Positions 23,078 to 33,174 are shown, counted from the first letter of the stretch. The stretch: DNA of 64,000 nt from Leptodactylus fallax (GCA_947044405.1 CAMRHE010000132.1:4758001-4822000); one strand, 5' to 3'. Numbers and translations are program-made. The notes: generated by a model from the sequence alone, not told the origin.

Positions 23078-25846
23078 TCAGAGACCCTGTAATGTACAAT
23101 ACATGTCCCAGGGTGCCCAAATAGCCCCAAAGGCTTCCCGTGAATTATGTAGGCCAGCAGTCAGGTATTCAAGACTCCTCACATCCTTCATTCTAGCCAC
23201 AAGCTCAAGACTAGATGGGGGACTCACCTTCTTCCAGTTTCTAGCTATGAGAGTTTTAGCTGCAGTACAAAGATGCAAGAAAAGCCTGGATGACTTATTG
23301 CTCAGGTGTCTGGGGGGAAGGTTCAGGAGATGAAGAAGAGGGTCAAGAGGAACCTCTTGCAAAAAGAGAGCAGTCGTCAGAGTCCTGACCTCCCTCCAAA
23401 AACCGAGGATGAGAGGGCACGTCCAAAAGATATGGTGCAGGGTACCCACCGCAGCTCCACAGCGCCAGCACCATGGGGGAACTAATGGGTTTAAAGTATG
23501 AAGGAGAGCCGGAGTATGATACCAATGCATCAACAGCTTATACTGCGTTTCCCTAAACGTAATGCACTGAGATGATTTCTGGGCCCGAGACCATACAATC
23601 CGCCACTGTTCCTGGGAGATGGGTTTACCCACCGCCTCCTCCCATTTAAGCATATAGCGATGATTAACAGGAGAGCCTGTAGTTTGTGAGTTAAGAAGTT
23701 GGTAAATAGAGGATATAAAGCCCCTAGTGGACGTGCCTGCACGGCAAATCTTTTCAAAAGCGGTGGGGAGTGACACCTTAAGAGACCCATGGAGGGAGCG
23801 GACAAAGTGAACCACCTGCAAGTAATGGAACCATTCAGTACTTGGCAGGTTTTGATTAGCTGTAAGATAAGCAAAGGACCTGAGTTCCAAGGTTCCAGGG
23901 TCAACCATATCAGCAATCCGGTAAAGGCCAGCTTCAGACCACACTTTAGTCATGGCAGAAGTCAGGCTCTCTGGGAGAAGGGGGTTGTATAGTATGGAGA
24001 CCATAGATGAGCGCGGGGACATCAGGGAGAATCTAGCACAACAGGTAGACCAGATAGATCTAGTAAACCGAATGGGGCCCAACAGGTACGAGGCAGGGGG
24101 GGTGGGGGGGGAGCTGACCCACAGAAGCGCGTTAGGATGCATGGGTGCCAGCCATAGCTTCTCTACCTGCACCCATCTGGTGTATGCTGGCATAGCCGCC
24201 CAGAATGGGATATGGCGTAAGTGGGCCGCCCAGTAATAATGTAACAGATGTGGGACAGCCATACCCCCAGACCCCCTATCCGCCAGCATAACAGATCTAG
24301 GTATTCGGTGTCGTTTTGCTTTCCAGATAAACTGGAAGATAGCTTTCTGTAGGTTCCGTAATTCTCCCCGAGGTATCGCGACTGGGAGAGTCTCGAAAAA
24401 ATACAGTAGCTTCGGGAGGAGAGTCATCTTGACCGCAGCAATTCTCCCCAAAAGGGAGATAGGCAAGGGTTGCCATTTGTCCAATAGGGCTCTTAGCTCA
24501 CAAAACAACCGCGGGTAGTTTGCCGAGTAGAGGGTCGCATAGGAAGTGGATATATGGACTCCCAGGTAGCGGATAGAGGACTCCCGCCACTGGAAATCGT
24601 AATTACTGCGGAGGAGAAGGAGAAGGTCCCGTGGGATGTTAAGTGGGAGTGCCTCAGTCTTCGCGGGGTTCACCTTATACCCTGAGAGATCACCATAGGT
24701 CTCTAGCGAGCGCAGCAAGTTTGGAAGGGTAGTATGAGGGGAGGTGAGAGTGAGGAGTACATCGTCCGCAAAGAGAGATATCTTAAATTCCTTATCTTGG
24801 ACCATGATGCCCTTGATATTAGGGTCTCGCCTAATCTTGGCCGCTAGCGGTTCAATGCAGAGGGCAAATATGATGGGTGACAGGGGGCAACCCTGCCTAG
24901 TGCCATTTCGAATAGGGAAGGAGGGCGAAGATGCATGGGGAAGCTTGATTGCTGCTGAGGGTAAGGAGTAAAGGGCCTGGATAGCTGTGAGAAAAGGTCC
25001 CGTAAGCCCGAACGCCTTAAGCGTAGTATGCATAAACGACCAATTTATGCGGTCAAAAGCCTTTTCAGCGTCCAGGCTCAAGAGAAGGGCCGGGGTAGAA
25101 TAATGATTGGCCACCTCCACCAAATCCACAGTCCTCCTGGTGTTGTCACCACCCTGACGACAGGGGATGAATCCCACCTGGTCCTTATGGACAAGCAGAG
25201 GGAGCCAAGCATTCAGTCTATTGGCTAAGAGTTTGGTGAAAAGTTTCAGGTCCGTGTTCAGCAAAGCAATCGGTCGGTAGTTAGCACAATCCTGCAAGTC
25301 CTTACCCGGTTTAGGGACCAATGTGAGTAGTGAAGAGAGCATAGTCGGGGGTATAGGGGAACCTGAAAGGAAGGAATTGAAGAGGGACAATAGATGAGCA
25401 GAGAGTTCACCCTGGAAAACCTTATAATAATTGTAAGTGAACCCATCTGGGCCTGGGGCTTTCCCATTTGGGAGGTCCCTCAGGACCCCTTCTAGTTCCT
25501 CCCTGGTGATGGGGGTGTTCAGGGAGGTTAGGGCCTCAGGAGGAAGGCGTGGGAGACAACAATCCTTTAAATAGTCTTCCAGTAGTGTTGAGTCATCCCC
25601 AGGGAGTAGTGCTCGTGTGGGGGGGTAAGTCATACAGCTTAGAGTAGTAAGAGTGGAACGCCAGCGCCACAGCATCAGGGTGATGTTGAAGAGTACCCGC
25701 GGGGTCACGGACAGAGTGTGGTGTGGAAGAGGCCCGATGATCCCTGAGGGTTCCTGCCAGGAGGGTATGAGATTTATTACCTCGTTCAAAAAACCGCTGA
25801 CGGGTATAAAGGAGAAGTCGTTCCACATGGCGGGTCTCCAAATCAC
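23078..25846 (-). CDS. L1 ORF2, reverse transcriptase and C-terminal half
   Basis: This frame is open for 922 codons, but only the part below about 25625 is homologous to ORF2; the first 70 or so codons lie opposite the endonuclease frame. Reverse transcriptase blocks in order: LVPKPGKDLQDCANYRPIAL, the LDAEKAFDRINW block with the first catalytic Asp, GTRQGCPLSPIIFALC, and the active-site FADD in ISLFADDVLLTL. The C-terminal part has a Cys-rich motif WCWRCGAAVG with HHIFWTC, as in L1 ORF2. It ends ...REAFGAIWAPW plus about 12 residues. The product works with ORF1 protein in L1 RNP. It is probably unmade as one polypeptide because of the upstream frameshift, unless frameshifting or re-initiation occurs. 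Confidence 0.85.
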   Translation of the reverse strand: MIWRPAMWNDFSFIPVSGFLNEVINLIPSWQEPSGIIGPLPHHTLSVTPRVLFNITLMLWRWRSTLTTLSCMTYPPTRALLPGDDSTLLEDYLKDCCLPRLPPEALTSLNTPITREELEGVLRDLPNGKAPGPDGFTYNYYKVFQGELSAHLLSLFNSFLSGSPIPPTMLSSLLTLVPKPGKDLQDCANYRPIALLNTDLKLFTKLLANRLNAWLPLLVHKDQVGFIPCRQGGDNTRRTVDLVEVANHYSTPALLLSLDAEKAFDRINWSFMHTTLKAFGLTGPFLTAIQALYSLPSAAIKLPHASSPSFPIRNGTRQGCPLSPIIFALCIEPLAAKIRRDPNIKGIMVQDKEFKISLFADDVLLTLTSPHTTLPNLLRSLETYGDLSGYKVNPAKTEALPLNIPRDLLLLLRSNYDFQWRESSIRYLGVHISTSYATLYSANYPRLFCELRALLDKWQPLPISLLGRIAAVKMTLLPKLLYFFETLPVAIPRGELRNLQKAIFQFIWKAKRHRIPRSVMLADRGSGGMAVPHLLHYYWAAHLRHIPFWAAMPAYTRWVQVEKLWLAPMHPNALLWVSSPPTPPASYLLGPIRFTRSIWSTCCARFSLMSPRSSMVSILYNPLLPESLTSAMTKVWSEAGLYRIADMVDPGTLELRSFAYLTANQNLPSTEWFHYLQVVHFVRSLHGSLKVSLPTAFEKICRAGTSTRGFISSIYQLLNSQTTGSPVNHRYMLKWEEAVGKPISQEQWRIVWSRAQKSSQCITFRETQYKLLMHWYHTPALLHTLNPLVPPWCWRCGAAVGTLHHIFWTCPLILGFWREVRTLTTALFLQEVPLDPLLHLLNLPPRHLSNKSSRLFLHLCTAAKTLIARNWKKVSPPSSLELVARMKDVRSLEYLTAGLHNSREAFGAIWAPWDMYCTLQGL

Positions 25847-26987
25847 GGAGGTCCGCCCGGGCCAGGACCAAACGGCGAAGAACCCCCAGGGATGGATGCG
25901 CTGCCAAAGTCGTCGTAAGGGACCGAATACGGGCTTGGAGAAGCTGTTCCTGGGCCTGTCTGTCCCTTTTAAGCCTAGAAGCCAATGCGATACAGCATCC
26001 TCTCATGACCGCCTTATGGGCTTCCCAGAGAATGGCAAGAGAGTCTACCGAGCCTAAGTTGTCCCTAAAATAATCTATCAAGTGTGTGCGCAGGGTCTCG
26101 AGGGAGGTCGGCGAATTGAGCAATGTTTCGTTAAGACGCCAATGACATTGGCGAGTAGGCACTGGAGTCGTAGATAAGGTAACCACGACTGGGGCATGAT
26201 CAGACCAGGTGAGAGGGCCAATGTTCGTGTCCCTAAGCAAACGAAGAGCGGGAGCATTTCCAAAGAAGTAGTCAATGCGGGTGTGAGTGTTATGAGGGTG
26301 AGAAAAGAAGGTGTAGGAGCGCGCCGTAGGATTGTCCACTCGCCAAAGGTCATACAAAGAGTGGGCGCGGATCAGCCTGCGGAACTCCCTTGCAAGTTGG
26401 GCCAACCTATGGGGGGTTGGGCCCTGGGGTAACGCCAGACGATCCGCCCGTTCAGAGAAGACCATGTTAAAGTCTCCCCCCACCAGCCAAGCTGATGGTG
26501 GGAGAGCGCGCAGACGGGAGAATACCCGGCGCAAGAACGGGATCTGTGCTGAATTGGGGGCATAGACATTGCATAAAACAATCGGGGCACCATAAAGGAG
26601 CCCCTCCAAGATAACAAACCGGCCACCTGGGTCTATGTGGGAAGTCGTCACTGTAATTGGGCAGGATCGAGAAAGAAGGATAGCCACCCCAGCTCTGCGT
26701 CGATTGTGGAAGGCTGAAAAAGCTACGGGAAAATAATGCTTAGCGAAGGCAAAAGTACCAGCGCGGTCAAAATGAGTCTCCTGAAGAAACGCCACATCCG
26801 CTCGTAAGGAGCGGAGTTCTCTAAGGACATGGCGCCTTTTAATGTTGGAACCCAGGCCCTTGACATTAATTGTCACGCACCTAACCATTGGGACCCAGGA
26901 TTGGAGGACAGTGGCGGATTGCAATAAGCCCACCCATCTCACATGACGCTGGCAAGTTTCCCTCGGAGAGGCAAAAGGGCAATCCAC
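25593..26987 (-). CDS. L1 ORF2, endonuclease half (frameshift-separated)
   Basis: This 464-codon frame carries the apurinic-type endonuclease that nicks the target DNA for target-primed reverse transcription. Visible catalytic-block residues are the Asn of TINVKGL (about residue 41), the Glu of FLQETHFD (about 70), NVYAPN, GGDFNMVF, RIDYFFG and the Asp-His of SDHAP. The first 33 codons may be untranslated, since the usual start MVRCVTINVKG lies at codon 34 (26888). The frame runs on through the linker and then ends just after a run of seven G on the plus strand at 25619-25625. The reverse transcriptase continues in another frame from that point. The right copy breaks at the same place. Confidence 0.85.
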   Translation of the reverse strand: MDCPFASPRETCQRHVRWVGLLQSATVLQSWVPMVRCVTINVKGLGSNIKRRHVLRELRSLRADVAFLQETHFDRAGTFAFAKHYFPVAFSAFHNRRRAGVAILLSRSCPITVTTSHIDPGGRFVILEGLLYGAPIVLCNVYAPNSAQIPFLRRVFSRLRALPPSAWLVGGDFNMVFSERADRLALPQGPTPHRLAQLAREFRRLIRAHSLYDLWRVDNPTARSYTFFSHPHNTHTRIDYFFGNAPALRLLRDTNIGPLTWSDHAPVVVTLSTTPVPTRQCHWRLNETLLNSPTSLETLRTHLIDYFRDNLGSVDSLAILWEAHKAVMRGCCIALASRLKRDRQAQEQLLQARIRSLTTTLAAHPSLGVLRRLVLARADLRDLETRHVERLLLYTRQRFFERGNKSHTLLAGTLRDHRASSTPHSVRDPAGTLQHHPDAVALAFHSYYSKLYDLPPHTSTTPWG

Positions 26988-27457
26988 AAACAGGAGCCCA
27001 AAGTCGAGGCAGGGTCTCTAGATCAGGGAGGGGGGGGGAAAGAGAGGGAGGGAGGGAGGCAAAAGACATCATAAATGACAAAGTAAAAATAAAAACAGTT
27101 AAACAATACTTTGTGGGCGAGGCTAAGTCACTCGCCTGGGGACCAATGAGGGCAGCCAGAGGTCCAATCAGGATCAATGGCCGCACAGTCCAAGTATCCC
27201 CTTAGGGGGGAGAGCGTGGACAGGAGGTCGGAGGGGAGGCGGTGGATCCCCAACCACCAGTAAAAAGAAGGAAGGAAGGGGAGTCACCGGAACCCCACCC
27301 CGCCCCCACTCCGCTAAAACAATCCAATAATAAGCATAATAGATGAGACCCGTAGACCTAAAAAAGAAAAAAAAAAGAAGCAAACATAACATTAAGGCAT
27401 GCAGATTCCAAAGCACCACCGAGAAAAGGGAGAACGTCTCAAGGGGGGGCAGCCTCC

Positions 27458-28963
27458 TCAGGGATCAGTCTCCAGCCGGGGCCTCCGAGTGGTCACCACC
27501 GCGGAGGATGCATGACGTCGTCTGGGCTCCAATCGTTGCCAAACCGGTGGTGGGGGAGGGGGTGGAGAGAATAGCTCCCAGTCTGTTAAATCCGGCAGGG
27601 GAACATCCAATAGGTCACAGAAGAGAGGCAAATCCGCAAAGGAGCGAAGCGTAGCGGAGCGACCATCCCTACGAGCAATGAGAGCAAACGGAAATCCCCA
27701 CCGGTAAGGAATTTGGTGCTCCTGAAGAATCTGGAGGAGGGGTCGGAGATGGCGGCGTTTCTGGAGGGTGATTAGCGACAGATCCTGATAGAATTGTAGT
27801 GGAGCTCCCTGAAACTCGAAGTCTTTGAGTTTGCGCACTTTGCTCATTATAGCCTCTTTAAGGGTGAAGTCGTGGAGGCAGCAGATGACATCACGGGGTG
27901 TGGCGGAAGATCCTCTGGGTCGAAGGGCTCGATGTGCCCTATCAAACTTAATTTTGTGGGACGGGGGCTCCTGCAGTATAGTGTTGAAGACAGCCTCCAG
28001 CAGAACAGGCAGATCCTCAGATTGGTCAGCCTCTGGGAGTCCCTTGATGCGTATATTGTTGCGCCGGCCCCTGTTGTCAAGATCCTCCAAGTGGCGTTGC
28101 ATGTCCCGTATAGCTGAACCCTGTTCAGTGGTAGTATCATGCAGTGAGGCAACATAGTCTCTGGTAGTGTCATGGTCATTCTCCAGCGTGTCCATTCGGT
28201 TAGCAATGGAGTGTAAATCAGTGCGGAGGGTAGCAATTTCAGATCGGAAGGACGCTGTGATTTCCGCAACCATACTTTTAAGGTCTTGTTTAGTAGGAAG
28301 TTGAGGAAGAAGGTCCGCCATGGATGATGGTGCTGAAGATGGGCCTGGAATGCAGCTCTGGGGGTGCAGGACTGGAGGGGGGGAGGCATAATCCTTGGGA
28401 GTGTGGGGCGGAGGAGCCCCTACGCCAGCGCCTTCCACCGCGCCATCCCCCCCTGAGCTATGGAGGGGAGGGGCGATGGGGGAAGATAGTAGATGGGGGG
28501 CCACAGAGACCAGCTCTGTGGCCACAGGCTGCAACTCATCAGCGGTGTAGGAGGGAGCAGAGCCACTGACCTCAGAACTCCTTGAGAAGCTGGAGACATC
28601 CGGGGTCCTCTCATGCCGCTCTGCCAGGAGTGCTGGTGAAGCAGAATGTAGTTGCTGGGACATCCCAGGGTGAGGAGACTGTGGGAGCACTCGTGCTGGG
28701 GAAACTCTGGGTTGCCCAGGCGCCGACAGGGATCTCTGTTGAAGCGGCGCTCCGCTGGCTGACAGGGGGAGCGTGGGAGGAGAGAAGCTGCGCTGCGACC
28801 CCTGTGCCTGGAGAGCGGAGGAAATCCAAGATGGCCGCCCCGCAGCAGCCTGGCCCGGTAGAGAAGGCCGCTGGGCCAGAAAGGCGTCCAGGGTGGCCCC
28901 CCCAGACCTCTCCACGGGCGCTGGGGTGCCCGGGGCCACCTTCCTCGGTAAGCGCTTGCCCAT
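27458..28963 (-). CDS. L1 ORF1 protein, intact
   Basis: This 501-residue protein is the L1 ORF1 product, a trimeric RNA-binding nucleic-acid chaperone that coats L1 RNA in the cytoplasm. Residues 1 to about 210 are Pro/Ser-rich and probably disordered. A coiled coil follows (from about MADLLPQLPTKQDLKSMV to LEDLDNRG), with heptad-like spacing. Then comes the RRM-like domain, which opens with the family signature RRNNIRIKGLPE. The C-terminal domain contains RAHRALRPRG and LKEAIMSKVRKLKDFEFQG. The frame is open from MGKRLPRK to the end, with a run of seven G (28447-28453 on the plus strand as C) that is six in the right copy. The start is chosen because the same MGKRLPRK start is preserved in the right copy. 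ORF2 starts about 570 bp downstream. Confidence 0.9.
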   Translation of the reverse strand: MGKRLPRKVAPGTPAPVERSGGATLDAFLAQRPSLPGQAAAGRPSWISSALQAQGSQRSFSPPTLPLSASGAPLQQRSLSAPGQPRVSPARVLPQSPHPGMSQQLHSASPALLAERHERTPDVSSFSRSSEVSGSAPSYTADELQPVATELVSVAPHLLSSPIAPPLHSSGGDGAVEGAGVGAPPPHTPKDYASPPPVLHPQSCIPGPSSAPSSMADLLPQLPTKQDLKSMVAEITASFRSEIATLRTDLHSIANRMDTLENDHDTTRDYVASLHDTTTEQGSAIRDMQRHLEDLDNRGRRNNIRIKGLPEADQSEDLPVLLEAVFNTILQEPPSHKIKFDRAHRALRPRGSSATPRDVICCLHDFTLKEAIMSKVRKLKDFEFQGAPLQFYQDLSLITLQKRRHLRPLLQILQEHQIPYRWGFPFALIARRDGRSATLRSFADLPLFCDLLDVPLPDLTDWELFSPPPPPPPVWQRLEPRRRHASSAVVTTRRPRLETDP

Positions 28964-29077
28964 ACTGCGCCTGCTGAGGGGTCCACGGGTCTCAATAGCG
29001 AGCGGAGGAGCGGAGAAGGACCTGCGCGCGTGCTACTCCATGCGCGTCCAGGCCACGCCCGGGAGGGGCCCCCTTTA

Positions 29078-29330
29078 AGGGGGGGGGGGGGCCCCCCCTG
29101 GTAAATGGGAAAAAAAAAAAAAAAAAAAAAAAAAAATCTCATAAAAAAAAAAAAAAAAAACCCCCCCGTGGGGGGGGGGGGGGGGGCCCCCCCCTGGGGG
29201 GGGGGAGGGGGGGGGGGGGGAAAAAAGGGGGGGGGGGGGGGGGGGGGGGGAGGGGGGGGGGGAGGGGTGTGGTTTTTTTATTTCGTTGGGGGGGGGGGGG
29301 GAGGGCCCCAAAAAAAAACCTCCTCCCCCG

Positions 29331-29366
<36 letters not shown>

Positions 29367-29447
29367 TCACCAAAAAAAGTGGAAAAAAAAAAAAAAAACA
29401 AAAACAAAAAAAAAAAAAAAAAAAAAAAAAATTTGGGGGGAGGAGGA

Positions 29448-29494
<47 letters not shown>

Positions 29495-29522
29495 GGGTGA
29501 TAAAAAAGGAGGGGGGGGGGGG
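29078..29522. other. Homopolymer block of G and A runs
   Basis: Almost the whole block is long G runs alternating with A runs, with a few C and T interruptions; two runs exceed 25 bases. It lies exactly between the inverted L1 copies. Such composition is unlike the rest of the window. It is most probably a consensus error from long reads that fold or stall in the inverted repeat, or a poorly resolved gap; a real purine tract is the alternative. Open frames here are artefacts of composition. Confidence 0.7.
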
Positions 29523-29696
29523 CCAGGAGGTAACATCAGAGTCAAAATCAAAAGACAAATGGTTTTCCAGTAGCAAGCTAAAGGTCAAAAAGAGCAGTTC
29601 AGAATACACAATCAGGATATGAAAGCCACAATAGGTACAAACAATTAGCAGGCACCTGGCTAAGGAGGAGGAGTTCAGATTGGGAGAATACACATC
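29523..29696. other. Unique spacer between the two L1 copies
   Basis: Ordinary-composition sequence that lies between the homopolymer block and the 5' end of the right L1. It holds no recognised feature other than the TSD at its right end. Confidence 0.6.
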
Positions 29697-29710
29697 AAGA
29701 ATCCTAATAC
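29697..29710 (+). repeat. Target-site duplication, 5' side of right L1
   Basis: The 14-mer aagaatcctaatac is repeated exactly at 35938-35951, immediately after the L1 poly-A. This marks a target-primed reverse transcription insertion. Confidence 0.9.
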
Positions 29711-29808
29711 GGGGCGTGGCCTGGACGCGCATGGAGTAGCACGCGCGCAGGTCCTTCTCCGCTCCTCCGCTCGCTACTGAGACCCGTGGACCCCTCAGCA
29801 GGCGCAGT

Positions 29809-31313
29809 ATGGGCAAGCGCTTACCGAGGAAGGTGGCCCCGGGCACCCCAGCGCCCGTGGAGAGGTCTGGGGGGGCCACCCTGGACGCCTTTCTGGCCCA
29901 GCGGCCTTCTCTACCGGGCCAGGCTGCTGCGGGGCGGCCATCTTGGATTTCCTCCGCTCTCCAGGCACAGGGGTCGCAGCGCAGCTTCTCTCCTCCCGCA
30001 CTCCCCCTGTCAGCCAGCGGAGCGCCGCTTCAACAGAGATCCCTGTCGGCGCCTGGGCAACCCAGAGTTTCCCCAGCACGAGTGCTCCCACAGTCTCCTC
30101 ACCCTGGGATGTCCCAGCAACTACATTCTGCTTCACCAGCACTCCTGGCAGAGCGGCATGAGAGGACCCCGGATGTTTCCAGCTTCTCAAGGAGTTCTGA
30201 GGTCAGTGGCTCTGCTCCCTCCTACACCGCTGATGAGTTGCAGCCTGTGGCCACAGAGCTGGTCTCTGTGGCCCCCCATCTACTATCTTCCCCCATCGCC
30301 CCTCCCCTCCATAGCTCAGGGGGGATGGCGCGGTGGAAGGCGCTGGCGTAGGGGCTCCTCCGCCCCACACTCCCAAGGATTATGGCTCCCCCCCTCCAGT
30401 CCTGTACCCCCAGAGCTGCATTCCAGGCCCATCTTCAGCACCATCATCCATGGCGGACCTTCTTCCTCAACTTCCTACTAAACAAGACCTTAAAAGTATG
30501 GTTGCGGAAATCACAGCATCCTTCCGATCTGAAATTGCTACCCTCCGCACTGATTTACACTCCATTGCTAACCGAATGGACACGCTGGAGAATGACCATG
30601 ACACTACCAGGGACTATGTTGCCTCACTGCATGATACTACCACTGAACAGGGTTCAGCTATACGGGACATGCAACGCCACTTGGAGGATCTTGACAACAG
30701 GGGCCGGCGCAACAATATACGCATCAAGGGACTCCCAGAGGCTGACCAATCTGAGGATCTGCCTGTTCTGCTGGAGGCTGTCTTCAACACTATACTGCAG
30801 GAGCCCCCGTCCCACAAAATTAAGTTTGATAGGGCACATCGAGCCCTTCGACCCAGAGGATCTTCCGCCACACCCCGTGATGTCATCTGCTGCCTCCACG
30901 ACTTCACCCTTAAAGAGGCTATAATGAGCAAAGTGCGCAAACTCAAAGACTTCGAGTTTCAGGGAGCTCCACTACAATTCTATCAGGATCTGTCGCTAAT
31001 CACCCTCCAGAAACGCCACCATCTCCGACCCCTCCTCCAGATTCTTCAGGAGCACCAAATTCCTTACCGGTGGGGATTTCCGTTTGCTCTCATTGCTCGT
31101 AGGGATGGTCGCTCCGCTACGCTTCGCTCCTTTGCGGATTTGCCTCTCTTCTGTGACCTATTGGATGTTCCCCTGCCGGATTTAACAGACTGGGAGCTAT
31201 TCTCTCCACCCCCTCCCCCACCACCGGTTTGGCAACGATTGGAGCCCAGACGACGTCATGCATCCTCCGCGGTGGTGACCACTCGGAGGCCCCGGCTGGA
31301 GACTGATCCCTGA
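29809..31313 (+). pseudogene. L1 ORF1, one-base frameshift in a G run
   Basis: Two overlapping frames cover the whole ORF1: 29809-30351 (N-terminal Pro/Ser-rich part) and 30333-31313 (coiled coil, RRM-like domain with RRNNIRIKGLPE, C-terminal domain). They join where the G run at 30319-30324 has six bases against seven in the left copy. Otherwise only a few residues differ, for example SPPALPL against SPPTLPL and LQKRHHLRP against LQKRRHLRP. Function would be as the left ORF1 product, an RNA-binding chaperone, but the frameshift removes the RNA-binding domain. A sequencing error in the homopolymer is a real alternative to a true mutation. Confidence 0.85.
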
Positions 31314-31779
31314 GGAGGCTGCCCCCCCTTGAGACGTTCTCCCTTTTCTCGGTGGTGCTTTGGAATCTGCATGCCTTAATGTTATGTTTGCTTCTCTTTT
31401 TTTCTTTTTTAGGTCTACGGGTCTCATCTATTATGCTTATTATTGGATTGTTTTAGCAGAGTGGGGCGGGGTGGGGTTCCGGTGACTCCCCTTCCTTCCT
31501 TCTTTTTACTGGTGGTTGGGGATCCACCGCCTCCCCTCCGACCTCCTGTCCACGCTCTCCCCCCTAAGGGGATACTTGGACTGTGTGGCCATTGATCCTG
31601 ATTGGACCTCTGGCTGCCCTCATTGGTCCCCAGGCGAGTGACTTAGCCTCGCCCACAAAGTATTGTTTAACTGTTTTTATTTTTACTTTGTCATTTATGA
31701 TGTCTTTTGCCTCCCTCCCTCCCTCTCTTCCCCCCCCTCCCTGATCTAGAGACCCTGCCTCGACTTTGGGTTCCTGTTT

Positions 31780-33174
31780 GTGGATTGCCCTTTTGCCTCT
31801 CCGAGGGAAACTTGCCAGCGTCATGTGAGATGGGTGAGCTTATTGCAATCCGCCACTGTCCTCCAATCCTGGGTCCCAATGGTTAGGTGCGTGACAATTA
31901 ATGTCAAGGGCCTGGGTTCCAACATTAAAAGGCGCCATGTCCTTAGAGAACTCCGCTCCTTACGAGCGGATGTGGCGTTTCTTCAGGAGACTCATTTTGA
32001 CCGCGCTGGTACTTTTGCCTTCGCTAAGCATTATTTTCCCGTAGCTTTTTCAGCCTTCCACAATCGACGCAGAGCTGGGGTGGCTATCCTTCTTTCTCGA
32101 TCCTGCCCAATTACAGTGACGACTTCCCACATAGACCCAGGTGGCCGGTTTGTTATCTTGGAGGGGCTCCTTTATGGTGCCCCGATTGTTTTATGCAATG
32201 TCTATGCCCCCAATTCAGCACAGATCCCGTTCTTGCGCCGGGTATTCTCCCGTCTGCGCGCTCTCCCACCATCAGCTTGGCTGGTGGGGGGAGACTTTAA
32301 CATGGTCTTCTCTGAACGGGCGGATCGTCTGGCGTTACCCCAGGGCCCAACCCCCCATAGGTTGGCCCAACTTGCAAGGGAGTTCCGCAGGCTGATCCGC
32401 GCCCACTCTTTGTATGACCTTTGGCGAGTGGACAATCCTACGGCGCGCTCCTACACCTTCTTTTCTCACCCTCATAACACTCACACCCGCATTGACTACT
32501 TCTTTGGAAATGCTCCCGCTCTTCGTTTGCTTAGGGACACGAACATTGGCCCTCTCACCTGGTCTGATCATGCCCCAGTCGTGGTTACCTTATCTACGAC
32601 TCCAGTGCCTACTCGCCAATGTCATTGGCGTCTTAACGAAACACTGCTCAATTCGCCGACCTCCCTCGAGACCCTGCGCACACACTTGATAGATTATTTT
32701 AGGGACAACTTAGGCTCGGTAGACTCTCTTGCCATTCTCTGGGAAGCCCATAAGGCGGTCATGAGAGGATGCTGTATCGCATTGGCTTCTAGGCTTAAAA
32801 GGGACAGACAGGCCCAGGAACAGCTCCTCCAAGCCCGTATTCGGTCCCTTACGACGACTTTGGCAGCGCATCCATCCCTGGGGGTTCTTCGCCGTTTGGT
32901 CCTGGCCCGGGCGGACCTCCGTGATTTGGAGACCCGCCATGTGGAACGACTTCTCCTTTATACCCGTCAGCGGTTTTTTGAACGAGGTAATAAATCTCAT
33001 ACCCTCCTGGCAGGAACCCTCAGGGATCATCGGGCCTCTTCCACACCACACTCTGTCCGTGACCCCGCGGGTACTCTTCAACATCACCCTGATGCTGTGG
33101 CGCTGGCGTTCCACTCTTACTACTCTAAGCTGTATGACTTACCCCCCCCCACGAGCACTACTCCCTGGGGATGA
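31780..33174 (+). CDS. L1 ORF2, endonuclease half (frameshift-separated)
   Basis: It is the same 464-codon frame as in the left copy with two visible replacements (RWVSLLQS, DLPPPTSTT). All endonuclease blocks are present: TINVKGL, FLQETHFD, NVYAPN, GGDFNMVF, RIDYFFG and SDHAP. The likely true start is MVRCVTINVKG at 31879, inside the open frame; the upstream 33 codons are not conserved in L1 in general. The frame ends shortly after a nine-C run at 33142-33150. That run has seven C plus ac in the left copy, so its total length is the same and the frame break is shared. Confidence 0.85.
   Translation: MDCPFASPRETCQRHVRWVSLLQSATVLQSWVPMVRCVTINVKGLGSNIKRRHVLRELRSLRADVAFLQETHFDRAGTFAFAKHYFPVAFSAFHNRRRAGVAILLSRSCPITVTTSHIDPGGRFVILEGLLYGAPIVLCNVYAPNSAQIPFLRRVFSRLRALPPSAWLVGGDFNMVFSERADRLALPQGPTPHRLAQLAREFRRLIRAHSLYDLWRVDNPTARSYTFFSHPHNTHTRIDYFFGNAPALRLLRDTNIGPLTWSDHAPVVVTLSTTPVPTRQCHWRLNETLLNSPTSLETLRTHLIDYFRDNLGSVDSLAILWEAHKAVMRGCCIALASRLKRDRQAQEQLLQARIRSLTTTLAAHPSLGVLRRLVLARADLRDLETRHVERLLLYTRQRFFERGNKSHTLLAGTLRDHRASSTPHSVRDPAGTLQHHPDAVALAFHSYYSKLYDLPPPTSTTPWG

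Larger units (their letters stand above)
22826..29060 (-). mobile_element. Full-length L1 retrotransposon, left copy
   Basis: The element runs 5'-ORF1-ORF2-polyA on the minus strand; the poly-A is seen as T at 22826-22838. Its length, about 6.23 kb, equals that of the right copy at 29711-35937. By protein comparison the two differ at roughly a dozen residues in about 1,900. ORF1 and the reverse transcriptase half of ORF2 are open. ORF2 is split by one frameshift. The 5' end runs into GC-rich text and then a homopolymer block, so no TSD can be defined. Confidence 0.9.

Noticed and set aside
22989..29078. Many shorter frames opposite the L1 ORFs, on both L1 copies
   Set aside because: They mirror each other in the two L1 copies and lie opposite true L1 coding frames; they are shadows.
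29075..29622. Open frames encoding Gly-, Lys- or Pro-rich peptides
   Set aside because: They arise from G, A and C homopolymers in the low-complexity block and have no homologous content.
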